Shown: positions 23,205 through 32,210 of the stretch, one piece after another
How positions within the stretch are numbered: the first letter of the stretch is position 1
How the letters are laid out: every line of letters begins with the position of its first letter
Assembly: GCA_947454145.1 (NCBI GenBank)
Contig: CANGIW010000009.1
Location: 1-32,210 of the forward strand
DNA: 32,210 nucleotides
Origin: Rickettsiales bacterium
GTDB taxonomy: Bacteria > Pseudomonadota > Alphaproteobacteria > Rickettsiales > Rickettsiaceae
Reading direction: 5' to 3'
Program-made: the position numbers and the translations under genes
Notes under the pieces: model-generated
The model's database searches: none
The model's input: only the letters and a program-made list of their open reading frames with translations
Told to the model about the DNA's origin: nothing

Positions 23205-26200
23205 ATGGTATTTAACAAAGAAAGTAACAAAGAAAGTAAAATTAGAGTTAGAAAAAATTTTGGCAGCATTGATACAAAACTTGAGATACCGAATTTAATA
23301 GAGGCCCAAAAAAATTCTTATGATAATTTTTTACAATCAGGTATTGCTCATGAAAACCGTGCAAATGAAGGTTTACAAGCTGTTTTTCTTTCATCCTTTC
23401 CTATAGAGAGCCCAGTTGGGAATACTACTTTGGAATTTATAAAATATGAAGTAGAAAAGCCTAAATATGATTTAGATGAATGTAGACAAAAGGGTTCAAC
23501 TTATTCAGCTGGCCTTAAGGTAGTTTTACGTCTTATCGTTAAAGAAATAGATCCTCACACTAAAATAGCTGAAATAAGCAACATAAAAGAGCAAGAAGTA
23601 TACTTAAGCGATATACCTTTGATGACGAAAAATGCTACTTTTATGATCAATGGTACTGAGCGTGTTATTGTGTCTCAAATGCATCGTTCCCCTGGTGTTT
23701 TTTTTAGTCATGACAGAGGAAAAAATCACGCTACTGGTAAAATTCTTTTTTCTGCAAGGATTATACCGTATCGGGGATCTTGGATAGATTTTGAATTTGA
23801 TGCTAAGGATACAATTTATTTTAGAATAGATCGTCGTAGAAAATTACCTATAACTACGTTACTTTATGCCTTAGGTATGGAATCTGGTGAAATATTAGGT
23901 TACTACTACAAATTTGCAACTTTCATTAAAAAAGATGAGCTTAATTGGTCTACTCAGTTTTCAACAACACTTTTGTCCGCACAAAAATTTGATTACGATA
24001 TATTAAATGCAGAAACAAAAGAAATTATTATAGCTGCGGAACAAAAGATTAATCCTAAAATTTTACGAAAAATAGGGCAAGAGCCTGAGCAAAACATACT
24101 TCTCCGCTCTGATTATTTGATTGGTAAATTTATTGCTAAAGATATTTTTGATCAAGCTGGTTTGCAACTTGCTCATGCAGGAGAAGAGATATCTACCGAA
24201 CTTTTAGTTTTATTAGATAAGCATAAAATTAATGAGATACAGATTCTATCCATAAAAAACAACTGTGGTCCATACATTAGAAACACTTTAATGGGTGATC
24301 GTGGACATACTAAAGCAAGCGCTTTAATAGATATTTTTAGAGTTTTGCGTCCAGGTGAGCCGGCTACTGAAGAAACAAGTAAAAATTTGTTAAATAGACT
24401 TATTTTTAGTGGCGATCGTTATGATTTATCGGAGGTTGGTAGAGTAAAAATAAATGCTAGCTTAAATTTACAGATTCCTATTGAAGAAAGAGTTCTTACA
24501 ATTGATGATTTAAAGGAAACTATAAAAAAATTAGTAGATATTAAAGACGGTAAGGGTACAATTGACGATATAGACAATTTAGGCAACAGAAGAGTTAGAT
24601 CCGTAGGTGAATTAGTTGAAAATCAATTTAGAGTAGGTATTCTACGTATACAAAAAAGTATATTTGAGCGTATGAATGCTGTGGACATCGACACTATAAT
24701 GCCACATGATTTGATTAATTCTAAATTATTAGCTGCGGCTATAAAAGAATTTTTTGGTAGCTCTCAACTTTCACAGTTTATGGATCAAACCAATCCATTG
24801 TCAGAAATTACGCATAAAAGACGTCTTTCTGCTCTTGGTCCCGGTGGTGTTAATAGAGAAAGAGCTGGTCTTGAGGTGCGCGACGTACACCCAACGCATT
24901 ACGGAAGAATATGTCCCATAGAAACTCCAGAGGGGCAAAATATTGGTCTTATTAATTCCTTGACCACATATGCTAAGGTAAATAAATATGGGTTTATAGA
25001 AACACCTTATAAAAAAGTAGTGAATGGTAAAGCAACTAAAGATATTCAGTATCTGTCGGCTTTAGAAGAAGCCAAATTTAAAATTGCGCAATCAACTATT
25101 AAATTAGCTAAAGATGGGACTATAGAAGAAGATTTGGTCAATTGTAGAATTGACGGTAATTTTGTTTTATCTCCTCCTGCGGAGGTCGATTATATGGATA
25201 TAAACCCGATACAGGTTGTATCTATAGGTGCTGCTATGATACCTTTTTTAGAAAATGATGATGGTAACAGAGCGTTGATGGGTTCAAACATGCAACGTCA
25301 AGCTGTTCCGTTGATGAAAACTGAGGCACCTTTTGTTGGTACTGGTGTAGAAAGTATAGTGGCAAAAGACTCTGGTGCCTCTATTATTGCCCTGAATTCC
25401 GGAGTGGTAGAATATGTGGATTCTGATAGAATAGTGATAAAAACCTCCACAAATCAACATGACAATTCTTCAAAGGTTGACATATATAATTTGTTAAAGT
25501 CACAACGCTCTAACCATGATACATGTATAACTCAAAATCCGATAGTAAGTTTGGGTGACTTGGTTAATGCTGGCGATGTAATAGCGGATGGTCCGAGTTC
25601 TGATCACGGCGAAATTGCATTGGGTAAAAATGTATTAGTAGCTTACCTACCCTGGAAAGGTTATACATTCGAGGATTCGATTGTAATTTCAGAAAGAGTA
25701 GTTAAGGATGACGTATATACTTCTATCCATATTGAAGAATTAGAGATAATAGCTAGAGATACAAAGCTTGGGCCGGAAGAAATAACAAGGGATATACCGA
25801 ATGTTAATGAAGAGCACTGTACCAATCTTGATGAAGTTGGTATTGTTCGTATAGGTGCTGAAATTAAGCCTGGAGATATATTAATAGGTAAAGTAACACC
25901 TAAGAGTGAATCTTTGGTAACTCCAGAAGAAAGATTAGTGCGGTGTATTTATGGTGAAAAGGCTTCAGATGTAAGGGATTCATCGTTATATGTACCACCT
26001 GGTATCACGGGGACAGTAATAGAGGTTCGTGTGCTTTCAAGAAGAGGTATTCCTAAGGATCAAAGATCTTTATCCATAGAACGTCAACAGATTGATAAAT
26101 ACACCAAAGATAAGGATGATGAGCTTTCCGTAGTGAATGAATTAACTTACGGTAAACTTTACAAAATGTTAGTTGGGCAAAATATAGTGAATGGACCAAA

Positions 26201-27347
26201 ATCTTTATCTAAAGAAAAAACTATAACCACTAATTTACTTTTGACTCTATCTAAAGAATTGTGGTGGCAATTTGTTATTGAAGATCAAGTGCAAATGCAG
26301 TCTATAACATCTTTAAAAGTTGATTATGATGAGATTAAGTCTGACATTAACAAGAAGTTGTCAATTAAAATTGAAAAATTAAAAGCAGGAGATGATTTAC
26401 CTCAAGGCGCATTGAAAGTGGTTAAAGTTTTCATAGCTATAAAGCATAGGTTGCAACCTGGTGATAAAATGGCTGGTAGACATGGTAATAAGGGGGTTGT
26501 TTCAACTATAGCTCCAGTTGAGGATATGCCATTTTTAGAAGACGGCACACCTATAGATATGATTCTTAATCCATTAGGTTTACCATCAAGGATGAATATT
26601 GGTCAGATTTTAGAAACAAGTTTAGGATGGGCTTCGGTTAAATTAGGTCAAAAAATTAACAAGTTAGCTGAGTCTATTTTATCTGATGAATCCAATATGT
26701 TATCGGCAAAAGCTTTTTTAAGAAAAGTTTTTGATAAGGGTGAGATTTCAGAAGAAATTGAAAATATGTCTAAAGATGAATTACTAGTCTTTGCTAAATC
26801 TCAAAGTCAAGGTGTATATTTTGCTACCCCAGTTTTTGATGGTGCAAAAGTAGAAGATGTAAAATATATGTTAGAACTTGCTGATCAACCAACTTCGGGG
26901 CAAGTTAAATTAATTGACGGTAAAACTGGTGAATTCCTTGATAGGCCTGTAACAATTGGTTACAAGTATGTTTTAAAATTATTACACTTAGTAGACGATA
27001 AGGTGCATGCTCGTTCTATTGGGCCATATAGTTTAGTAACACAGCAACCACTTGGAGGTAAATCTCACAAGGGTGGTCAAAGATTCGGTGAAATGGAAGT
27101 TTGGGCTCTACAAGCTTATGGTGCGGGTTATGTTCTTCAAGAAATGCTTACCGTTAAATCTGATGATGTAGCTGGAAGAATAAAAAATTATAAATCTATA
27201 GTCACTGGTACACAAAGCTTTGAAGCTGGAATACCAGAATCATTTAACGTTATAACGAGTGAGATGAAATCTTTAGGTTTAAATATCAGCTTAATGAAAA
27301 ATGAAGAAAAGGAAGAAAATGAAAAAAATGAAGCAAGGGAAGATTAA
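23205..27347 (+). CDS. rpoB: RNA polymerase subunit beta
   Basis: A 1380-residue catalytic subunit of RNA polymerase. The rifampicin-pocket region is conserved ([20 protein letters not shown], then [10 protein letters not shown]), with the common sensitive-type residues at the Gln, Asp, His and Ser positions most often mutated. Other landmarks are [35 protein letters not shown] and the C-terminal [16 protein letters not shown]. The N-terminus carries a small tandem duplication (NKES twice) and the C-terminus a Lys/Glu/Asn-rich tail not found in compact family members. rplJ and rplL, usually directly upstream, are absent; a 689-bp gap precedes the gene. rpoC follows after 245 bp. The start ATG has no strong Shine-Dalgarno. 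Confidence 0.98.
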   Translation: MVFNKESNKESKIRVRKNFGSIDTKLEIPNLIEAQKNSYDNFLQSGIAHENRANEGLQAVFLSSFPIESPVGNTTLEFIKYEVEKPKYDLDECRQKGSTYSAGLKVVLRLIVKEIDPHTKIAEISNIKEQEVYLSDIPLMTKNATFMINGTERVIVSQMHRSPGVFFSHDRGKNHATGKILFSARIIPYRGSWIDFEFDAKDTIYFRIDRRRKLPITTLLYALGMESGEILGYYYKFATFIKKDELNWSTQFSTTLLSAQKFDYDILNAETKEIIIAAEQKINPKILRKIGQEPEQNILLRSDYLIGKFIAKDIFDQAGLQLAHAGEEISTELLVLLDKHKINEIQILSIKNNCGPYIRNTLMGDRGHTKASALIDIFRVLRPGEPATEETSKNLLNRLIFSGDRYDLSEVGRVKINASLNLQIPIEERVLTIDDLKETIKKLVDIKDGKGTIDDIDNLGNRRVRSVGELVENQFRVGILRIQKSIFERMNAVDIDTIMPHDLINSKLLAAAIKEFFGSSQLSQFMDQTNPLSEITHKRRLSALGPGGVNRERAGLEVRDVHPTHYGRICPIETPEGQNIGLINSLTTYAKVNKYGFIETPYKKVVNGKATKDIQYLSALEEAKFKIAQSTIKLAKDGTIEEDLVNCRIDGNFVLSPPAEVDYMDINPIQVVSIGAAMIPFLENDDGNRALMGSNMQRQAVPLMKTEAPFVGTGVESIVAKDSGASIIALNSGVVEYVDSDRIVIKTSTNQHDNSSKVDIYNLLKSQRSNHDTCITQNPIVSLGDLVNAGDVIADGPSSDHGEIALGKNVLVAYLPWKGYTFEDSIVISERVVKDDVYTSIHIEELEIIARDTKLGPEEITRDIPNVNEEHCTNLDEVGIVRIGAEIKPGDILIGKVTPKSESLVTPEERLVRCIYGEKASDVRDSSLYVPPGITGTVIEVRVLSRRGIPKDQRSLSIERQQIDKYTKDKDDELSVVNELTYGKLYKMLVGQNIVNGPKSLSKEKTITTNLLLTLSKELWWQFVIEDQVQMQSITSLKVDYDEIKSDINKKLSIKIEKLKAGDDLPQGALKVVKVFIAIKHRLQPGDKMAGRHGNKGVVSTIAPVEDMPFLEDGTPIDMILNPLGLPSRMNIGQILETSLGWASVKLGQKINKLAESILSDESNMLSAKAFLRKVFDKGEISEEIENMSKDELLVFAKSQSQGVYFATPVFDGAKVEDVKYMLELADQPTSGQVKLIDGKTGEFLDRPVTIGYKYVLKLLHLVDDKVHARSIGPYSLVTQQPLGGKSHKGGQRFGEMEVWALQAYGAGYVLQEMLTVKSDDVAGRIKNYKSIVTGTQSFEAGIPESFNVITSEMKSLGLNISLMKNEEKEENEKNEARED
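23214..23237 (+). repeat. 12-bp tandem duplication in the rpoB N-terminus
   Basis: Two perfect adjacent copies of aacaaagaaagt (23214-23225 and 23226-23237) encode NKES-NKES at residues 4-11 of RpoB. The unit is a multiple of three, so the frame is kept. Confidence 0.85.
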
Positions 27348-27517
27348 GTTTTACAAAATTCAATAATAGTAAAATATTTTAATTTTTAAAGGGGTAAAGT
27401 TAAACAGATATTGATAAGAATAAACAGGTTGATTTTTTTATATTAAAAATATCTGGTCGTAAACATTTTAGCCCACTTAAAGACTTTTATCTAAAGAAGT
27501 TTTAAATATGACTAGAG

Positions 27518-27544
27518 ATACTTATAGATATAAGCTATAAGTAT
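27518..27544 (+). other. 10-bp stem-loop in the rpoB-rpoC spacer
   Basis: The arms atacttatag (27518-27527) and ctataagtat (27535-27544) are perfect inverted repeats with a 7-nt loop (atataag), 48 bp before the rpoC start. There is no U-tract after it. It could be an mRNA processing site, a weak terminator or a stability element that sets the RpoB:RpoC ratio. Confidence 0.6.
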
Positions 27545-27592
27545 AAAACGTACATTAAATATTAAATATACAACAAATCTATAAGGGATATT

Positions 27593-30500
27593 ATGGGAAA
27601 ATCTATCAATTTTTATGGCCAAGTGAGCAGTGTTCAACATTTTGACTATATAAAAATTAATATAGCGAGTCCTGAGCAGATAAAATCTTGGTCTTACGGA
27701 TTGGTTACTAAGCCTGAAACTATCAACTACAGAACTTTTAAGCCTGAAAAAGACGGATTGTTTTGTGCTAGAATTTTTGGTCCTACCAAAGATTACGAAT
27801 GTATATGTGGAAAATATAAAAGAATAAAATATCGCGGTATTATTTGTGAAAAATGTGGTGTAGAAGTTACCACTGCACGAGTAAGACGTGAACGTATGGG
27901 GCATATAGATTTAGCTACACCTATAGTACATATATGGTTTTTTAAATCCCTTCCTTCTAGAATAAGCTTACTTTTAGATATGACTCTAAGGGACTTGGAG
28001 AAAATATTATATCTTGATTCTTATGTTGTGATTGACCCAGGCTTAATTCCTGTGCAAAAGGGTGAACTTATCTCTGAGGATGCATTAAAAAAATTACAAG
28101 ACGATCATGGTGAAGATAATTTTACTTGTCAGATAGGGGGGGAAGCTATATATAATCTTCTTGCTACACTAGATTTACCAACACTTGCTTTAGCTATTAA
28201 GAGCGAAATCCTTGAAAGTAATTCTGAAGCTAAAAAGAAAAAGCTTATTAAAAGATTAAAACTAGTAGAAGATTTTATTGATTCAGGTAATAAGCCTGAG
28301 TGGATGGTAATGACTGTTCTGCCTGTAATTCCACCAGAAATAAGACCCCTGGTTCAGCTTGATGGTGGACGATTTGCTACATCAGATTTAAATGAATTAT
28401 ACAGAAGGGTTATAAATAGAAACAACAGACTTAAAAGTTTGATGAAACTAAAATCCCCAGATATTATGATACGTAACGAAAAAAGAATGCTACAAGAATC
28501 TGTAGATGCTTTGTTTGATAACGGTCGTAGAGGTAAAGCTGTTAAAGGTGCTAATAAAAGGCCTTTGAAGTCTTTAAGTGATATGTTAAAAGGTAAACAA
28601 GGTCGTTTCAGGCAGAATTTACTTGGAAAACGTGTAGATTATTCCGGGAGATCTGTAATTGTTGTAGGACCTGAATTAAAGCTGCACCAATGTGGTTTAC
28701 CAAAGAAAATGGCCCTTGAGTTATTTAAGCCTTTTATTTATGCAAAACTAGAAATGTATGGAATAGCCCATAGCATTAAAGTTGCAAGAAAAATGGTAGA
28801 AGCTGAAAGACCAGAAGTATGGGACGTGTTAGAAGAAGTTATAAGACAACATCCTATTTTGTTAAATAGAGCACCTACATTACATCGTTTAAGTATTCAG
28901 GCTTTTGAGCCAATATTAATTGAAGGTAAAGCTATACAGTTACATCCTTTGGTTTGTACAGCCTTTAATGCTGACTTTGATGGTGACCAAATGGCTGTGC
29001 ATATACCTCTTTCTATAGAAGCTCAAACCGAAGCTAGGGTATTGATGATGTCTACCAATAACATTCTTAGCCCCGCAAATGGTAAACCTATAATTGTGGC
29101 AGATAAAGATATTGTTCTTGGTATTTATTACCTTACTTTATCGTTAGATAACGAGCCGGGTGAAAATATGATTTTCTCCAATATGGCTGAGGTGCAGCAT
29201 GCATTATTTAATAAAGTAATAACAATACATACTAAAATTCGTTATCGTATTAAAAAAGTTTTGCAAGATAATAAACAAAACAACGTATTAATAGATATTA
29301 CAGCTGGAAGATTGATATTTGCACAATTATTACCCGATGCAAGCAGCTCAGATTTTAATTTGGTAAACAAAAATTTAACCAAAAAAGATATTTCTGGTTT
29401 AATAGATCACGTGTATAGATACTTTGGTCAAAAGGCTACAGTAATATTTGCTGATCGTTTAATGGAAATGGGATTCAAATATGCTTGTTCTTCGGGTATA
29501 TCGTTTGGTTTAGATGATATGATAACACCAAAAACCAAAGAAAAACATGTAAGTGAAACTACTAACGAGGTAAAAGAATTTGAAAAACAATACACTGAAG
29601 GTTTAATTACCTACGGAGAGAAGTATAACAAAATAATAGATGCCTGGTCTAGATGTACAGATAAAGTGACGAATGACTTGATGCAAGAAATTTCTAAACC
29701 TTTTCCCAAAAAAACAGAGAACGAAACAAACCAACAAAGCTTGAATTCAATTTATATGATGGCTAATTCTGGTGCTAGAGGGTCTGCAAACCAGATAAAA
29801 CAGATTTGTGGTATGCGTGGTTTGATGGCTACTCCTTCAGGGGAAATTATAGAAACACCTATTATTTCAAACTTTAAAGAGGGTTTGAAAGTTATAGAAT
29901 ATTTTAATTCTAGCCATGGTGCTCGTAAGGGTCTTGCTGATACTGCGTTAAAAACTGCTAACTCAGGTTACTTAACTCGTAGGCTAGTTGATGTTGCTCA
30001 AGATTGTATGATTACAAAAGAAGATTGCGGAACAACTAATGGATTAGACATTAGTAGCGTAGTTGACGGTGTAGATGTTATTGTTTCCTTAGCTGATAGA
30101 ATACTTGGTAGAGTTACAGCTGCTAATGTTTATCATCCTGTGACTAACGAATTAATACTAGAAGCTAATAAATTAATTGATGAAGTAGCTATTGAAAAAA
30201 TTGAAACGTCAGGCATAGATACCATAAAAATACGTTCAGTTTTAACGTGTGACTTGATTCATGGTGTTTGTAGTAAATGTTATGGTAGAGATTTAGCTTC
30301 TGGTTCTCCTGTAGCTATTGGTGAAACCGTTGGTATAATAGCAGCTCAATCAATCGGTGAACCCGGAACACAGTTAACTATGAGAACTTTCCACATTGGT
30401 GGTGCTGCAACACGTCGTGCTGAAAATTCTTCTATTGACTCACCTATAGATGGTAAAATAAAAGTTGCAAATGCAAATTTGGTTAAGAACTCTAAAGGCG

Positions 30501-31744
30501 AAGTTATAATAATGAATAGGGTGTGTGAAATAATCTTTTTAGACTATAACGGCTTACAAAAGGGTACGTATAAAGTTCCTTATGGTGCAAAATTACTGGT
30601 AGAAGACGGTGCAAATATTACTAAACGCCAAAAAATAGCTGAATGGGATGCTTATAGCATTCCAATATTAAGTGAAAAAGCAGGTATAGCTCGTTATCAA
30701 GATTTGATTGAAGGTGTATCTATTCGTGATTTTACAGATGAGAATACTGGTATTAGTAAAAAATTGGTAACAGAATCTCGACATCATGGCAGTAGAACGG
30801 AGTTAAAACCTCGCATAGATATTTACGATCAAAAAGGTAATCCTATAAAGTTACCTAGTGGCTCAGAAGCTAAATATTATTTACCAGTAAATGCTATTTT
30901 GACTATTGAAGATGGTGCGCCAATAAGTGCTGGAGATTCTATAGCTCGTATTACCAGGGAATCTACTAAAACTAAAGATATTACGGGTGGTTTACCACGA
31001 GTTGTAGAGCTTGTTGAGGCTCGTAGACCTAAAGATCATGCTATTATTGCTGAAACGGAAGGACGCATTGAATTTGGTAAAGACTATAAAACTAAACGTA
31101 AAATTATTCTTCACCCACTTGATGGAGCTGAACCAGTATCATATGTTTTACAAAAAGGTAAACATGTAATACCTATGGACGGTGATATAGTGAAAAAAGG
31201 GGATGTAATAGTTGATGGTCATTCTGTACTTCAAGACATCTTGCGTGTTATGGGTGTAGCTCAATTATCAGAGTATATGGTAGAACAAATTCAATCCGTA
31301 TACCGTTTACAGGGTGTTAAAATTGATGATAAACATATAGAAGTTATAATTAAGCAGATGCTACAAAAAGTAGAGGTTATGGATGTTGGTGATAGTACAT
31401 TATCTGTAGGCGATAAAATTGATAAAATAGATTTATATGAATTAAATAAAAAACTAGAACAACAAAATCGTAAGATAGTTAAAGGTCAAGAAATTCTACA
31501 AGGTATAACTAAAGCTTCTTTACAGACAAGATCATTTATCTCTGCTGCGTCTTTCCAAGAAACAACGAGAGTTCTTACTGAGGCTGCTGTAGCTGGTAAG
31601 AGAGATAATTTAACTGGACTTAAAGAAAACGTTATTGTTGGTAGATTAATCCCAGCTGGTACTGGTCACTATGTTGCTGAAGCTTATAGAGAAGCTAAAA
31701 AATTAGAAAAACAACTAGACCAAGAGCAGAAAGTTATTGACTAA
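27593..31744 (+). CDS. rpoC: RNA polymerase subunit beta'
   Basis: A 1383-residue subunit bearing the active-site magnesium. The N-terminal zinc site has Cys70, Cys72, Cys85 and Cys88 (CICGKYKR...CEKC). The catalytic NADFDGD is at 459-465 (Asp461, 463, 465), the bridge/trigger regions include [19 protein letters not shown], and the second zinc site includes [11 protein letters not shown] with an upstream Cys in [10 protein letters not shown] good Shine-Dalgarno (aaggg at 27583-27587) lies 5 nt before the ATG, which contrasts with rpoB. Length is normal for Rickettsiales. The usual downstream rpsL-rpsG-fusA cluster is not seen in the remaining 466 bp; a hairpin follows the stop. Confidence 0.98.
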   Translation: MGKSINFYGQVSSVQHFDYIKINIASPEQIKSWSYGLVTKPETINYRTFKPEKDGLFCARIFGPTKDYECICGKYKRIKYRGIICEKCGVEVTTARVRRERMGHIDLATPIVHIWFFKSLPSRISLLLDMTLRDLEKILYLDSYVVIDPGLIPVQKGELISEDALKKLQDDHGEDNFTCQIGGEAIYNLLATLDLPTLALAIKSEILESNSEAKKKKLIKRLKLVEDFIDSGNKPEWMVMTVLPVIPPEIRPLVQLDGGRFATSDLNELYRRVINRNNRLKSLMKLKSPDIMIRNEKRMLQESVDALFDNGRRGKAVKGANKRPLKSLSDMLKGKQGRFRQNLLGKRVDYSGRSVIVVGPELKLHQCGLPKKMALELFKPFIYAKLEMYGIAHSIKVARKMVEAERPEVWDVLEEVIRQHPILLNRAPTLHRLSIQAFEPILIEGKAIQLHPLVCTAFNADFDGDQMAVHIPLSIEAQTEARVLMMSTNNILSPANGKPIIVADKDIVLGIYYLTLSLDNEPGENMIFSNMAEVQHALFNKVITIHTKIRYRIKKVLQDNKQNNVLIDITAGRLIFAQLLPDASSSDFNLVNKNLTKKDISGLIDHVYRYFGQKATVIFADRLMEMGFKYACSSGISFGLDDMITPKTKEKHVSETTNEVKEFEKQYTEGLITYGEKYNKIIDAWSRCTDKVTNDLMQEISKPFPKKTENETNQQSLNSIYMMANSGARGSANQIKQICGMRGLMATPSGEIIETPIISNFKEGLKVIEYFNSSHGARKGLADTALKTANSGYLTRRLVDVAQDCMITKEDCGTTNGLDISSVVDGVDVIVSLADRILGRVTAANVYHPVTNELILEANKLIDEVAIEKIETSGIDTIKIRSVLTCDLIHGVCSKCYGRDLASGSPVAIGETVGIIAAQSIGEPGTQLTMRTFHIGGAATRRAENSSIDSPIDGKIKVANANLVKNSKGEVIIMNRVCEIIFLDYNGLQKGTYKVPYGAKLLVEDGANITKRQKIAEWDAYSIPILSEKAGIARYQDLIEGVSIRDFTDENTGISKKLVTESRHHGSRTELKPRIDIYDQKGNPIKLPSGSEAKYYLPVNAILTIEDGAPISAGDSIARITRESTKTKDITGGLPRVVELVEARRPKDHAIIAETEGRIEFGKDYKTKRKIILHPLDGAEPVSYVLQKGKHVIPMDGDIVKKGDVIVDGHSVLQDILRVMGVAQLSEYMVEQIQSVYRLQGVKIDDKHIEVIIKQMLQKVEVMDVGDSTLSVGDKIDKIDLYELNKKLEQQNRKIVKGQEILQGITKASLQTRSFISAASFQETTRVLTEAAVAGKRDNLTGLKENVIVGRLIPAGTGHYVAEAYREAKKLEKQLDQEQKVID

Positions 31745-31753
31745 ATTATACAA

Positions 31754-31787
31754 ATACCCATCACTTACTTATTCAAGTTATGGGTAT
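31754..31787 (+). terminator. Likely rpoC transcription terminator
   Basis: atacccat (31754-31761) pairs with atgggtat (31780-31787). After one mismatch, actt (31763-31766) pairs with aagt (31775-31778) around an 8-nt loop. It begins 10 nt after the rpoC stop. The following sequence (attgctaatt) is only moderately U-rich. Confidence 0.6.
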
Positions 31788-31964
31788 ATTGCTAATTGAT
31801 AAGATAAAAAATTCTGTTTAATTTAAATAAAGAACACATCAAACAATTCAATACTCCTCCCTTTAAGATTTAAATCTTACATATCAACTTATAGTTGAAT
31901 TAAATCAAACTACAGTAAACTAACTTTGGATAGAAAAGTAAATAAAATGTTGTGGGGGGTATGA

Positions 31965-32150
31965 ATGAAATTGCAGCAAATAACGCTTACAAGATTAGAG
32001 GATTTGGTAGAATAGGGTCATGAGTATAGAGACAATTCAATGAAATATTTAATTTTGGGGTGGTTTGTTTGAATGCTTCAATATGTTGATTTACAATTTA
32101 GGGGTATATTACAACCACTAAAAATTACCAATAATTGAATCAGATTGTAA
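31965..32150 (+). pseudogene. Possible transposase remnant
   Basis: The frame from ATG 31965 reads MKLQQITLTRLEDLVE, a stop at 32013-32015, then GHEYRDNSMKYLILGWF and another stop. This resembles the N-terminal 'LEDLVPxDHxYRK' motif of several transposase families (IS1182/IS5-like), with the Pro-Lys part lost to a stop. The match is short and from memory of the motif only, and no inverted repeats are seen, so the call is weak. Confidence 0.25.
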
Positions 32151-32210
32151 ATAATTGGGTATAAAGTTAAATTCTACCTTGAATAATAAAAAGAGTTAGA
32201 ACAATGGAAG

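Larger units (their letters stand above)
31745..32210. other. Region downstream of rpoC with hairpins and degenerate sequence
   Basis: 466 bp without an intact gene. It holds the rpoC hairpin (31754-31787), a 16-bp palindrome taagatttaaatctta (31864-31879), a small inverted repeat tcaact/agttga (31884-31898) and a possible transposase remnant from 31965. A purine-rich aagggaggag on the minus strand (31864-31850 area) resembles a Shine-Dalgarno but leads only to a 19-residue frame. Confidence 0.5.

Noticed and set aside
27512-27904. 130-residue minus-strand frame across the rpoC start
   Set aside because: It is antisense to the conserved RpoC zinc region and has no start signal.
31800-31865. 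Minus-strand 19-residue frame behind a strong aagggaggag sequence
   Set aside because: It is too short, runs toward the rpoC terminator and has no other support; the purine run may be chance.
32204-32210. ATG near the right edge as a new gene start
   Set aside because: Only two codons remain in the window, so nothing can be supported.
1-32210. CRISPR array, tRNA or rRNA genes, prophage or toxin-antitoxin modules
   Set aside because: No regularly spaced repeats, tRNA-like cloverleaf sequence, rRNA sequence or recognisable phage or toxin genes were seen on either strand.

Overview
The window is AT-rich (about one third GC by eye), with short SD-poor 5' leaders and a mix of aerobic respiratory, housekeeping and host-interaction-type genes. 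It has complex I subunits of alphaproteobacterial/mitochondrial type, CtaA/COX15 haem A synthase, an RMD1/DUF155 protein, a fused LplT-like/acyltransferase protein, an ankyrin-like protein and a very acidic low-complexity protein. Together these point to an obligate intracellular member of the Rickettsiales, probably close to Rickettsiaceae. The assignment is inference; no 16S is present. Several operons that are usually intact are split here (nuoDEF without nuoABC, pdhA without pdhB, rpmF without plsX/fabH, rpoBC without rplJL), which suggests a strongly rearranged chromosome.

Layout. 3-113: 3' end of an unidentified gene. 409-2437 (minus): a ferredoxin-NADP reductase-type flavoprotein, a previously hidden 43-residue membrane protein and folD, probably one operon from a strong promoter at 2473-2501. 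2622-3428 (plus): an RMD1/DUF155 membrane protein whose promoter overlaps a perfect palindrome. 3562-4035 (minus): Dps. 4211-7193 (plus): nuoD-nuoE-nuoF. 7335-9224 (minus): bamE-like, hemF and a PNPOx-family flavoprotein, an operon whose promoter overlaps that of rpmF (plus, 9342-9542). 9665-10639 (plus): pdhA. 10759-13737 (minus): MFS transporter/PlsC acyltransferase/degenerate adenylation-domain fusion.

13976-16525 is an accessory island with two candidate secreted effectors, an acidic protein with a bipartite NLS-like motif and an ankyrin-like protein. They share a short GKRL...QKL motif. Between them lies a decayed copy of the last 56 codons of the neighbouring carbonic anhydrase gene, so the ankyrin-like gene is flanked by about 171-bp direct repeats. 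This is the most unusual structure in the window.

16558-20757 (minus): lepA-rnc-ctaA-carbonic anhydrase, tightly packed and probably one operon. 21040-22515 (plus): exported protein with a signal peptide and a likely C-terminal beta-barrel. 22516-23204 has no convincing gene. 23205-31744 (plus): rpoB and rpoC, separated by an unusually long 245-bp spacer containing a 10-bp stem-loop. 31745-32210: rpoC terminator hairpin, further palindromes and a possible transposase remnant.

The conserved genes together supply respiration (NADH oxidation, haem and haem A synthesis, pyruvate entry to the TCA cycle), one-carbon metabolism, transcription and translation/RNA processing. The accessory genes look host-directed or envelope-related.
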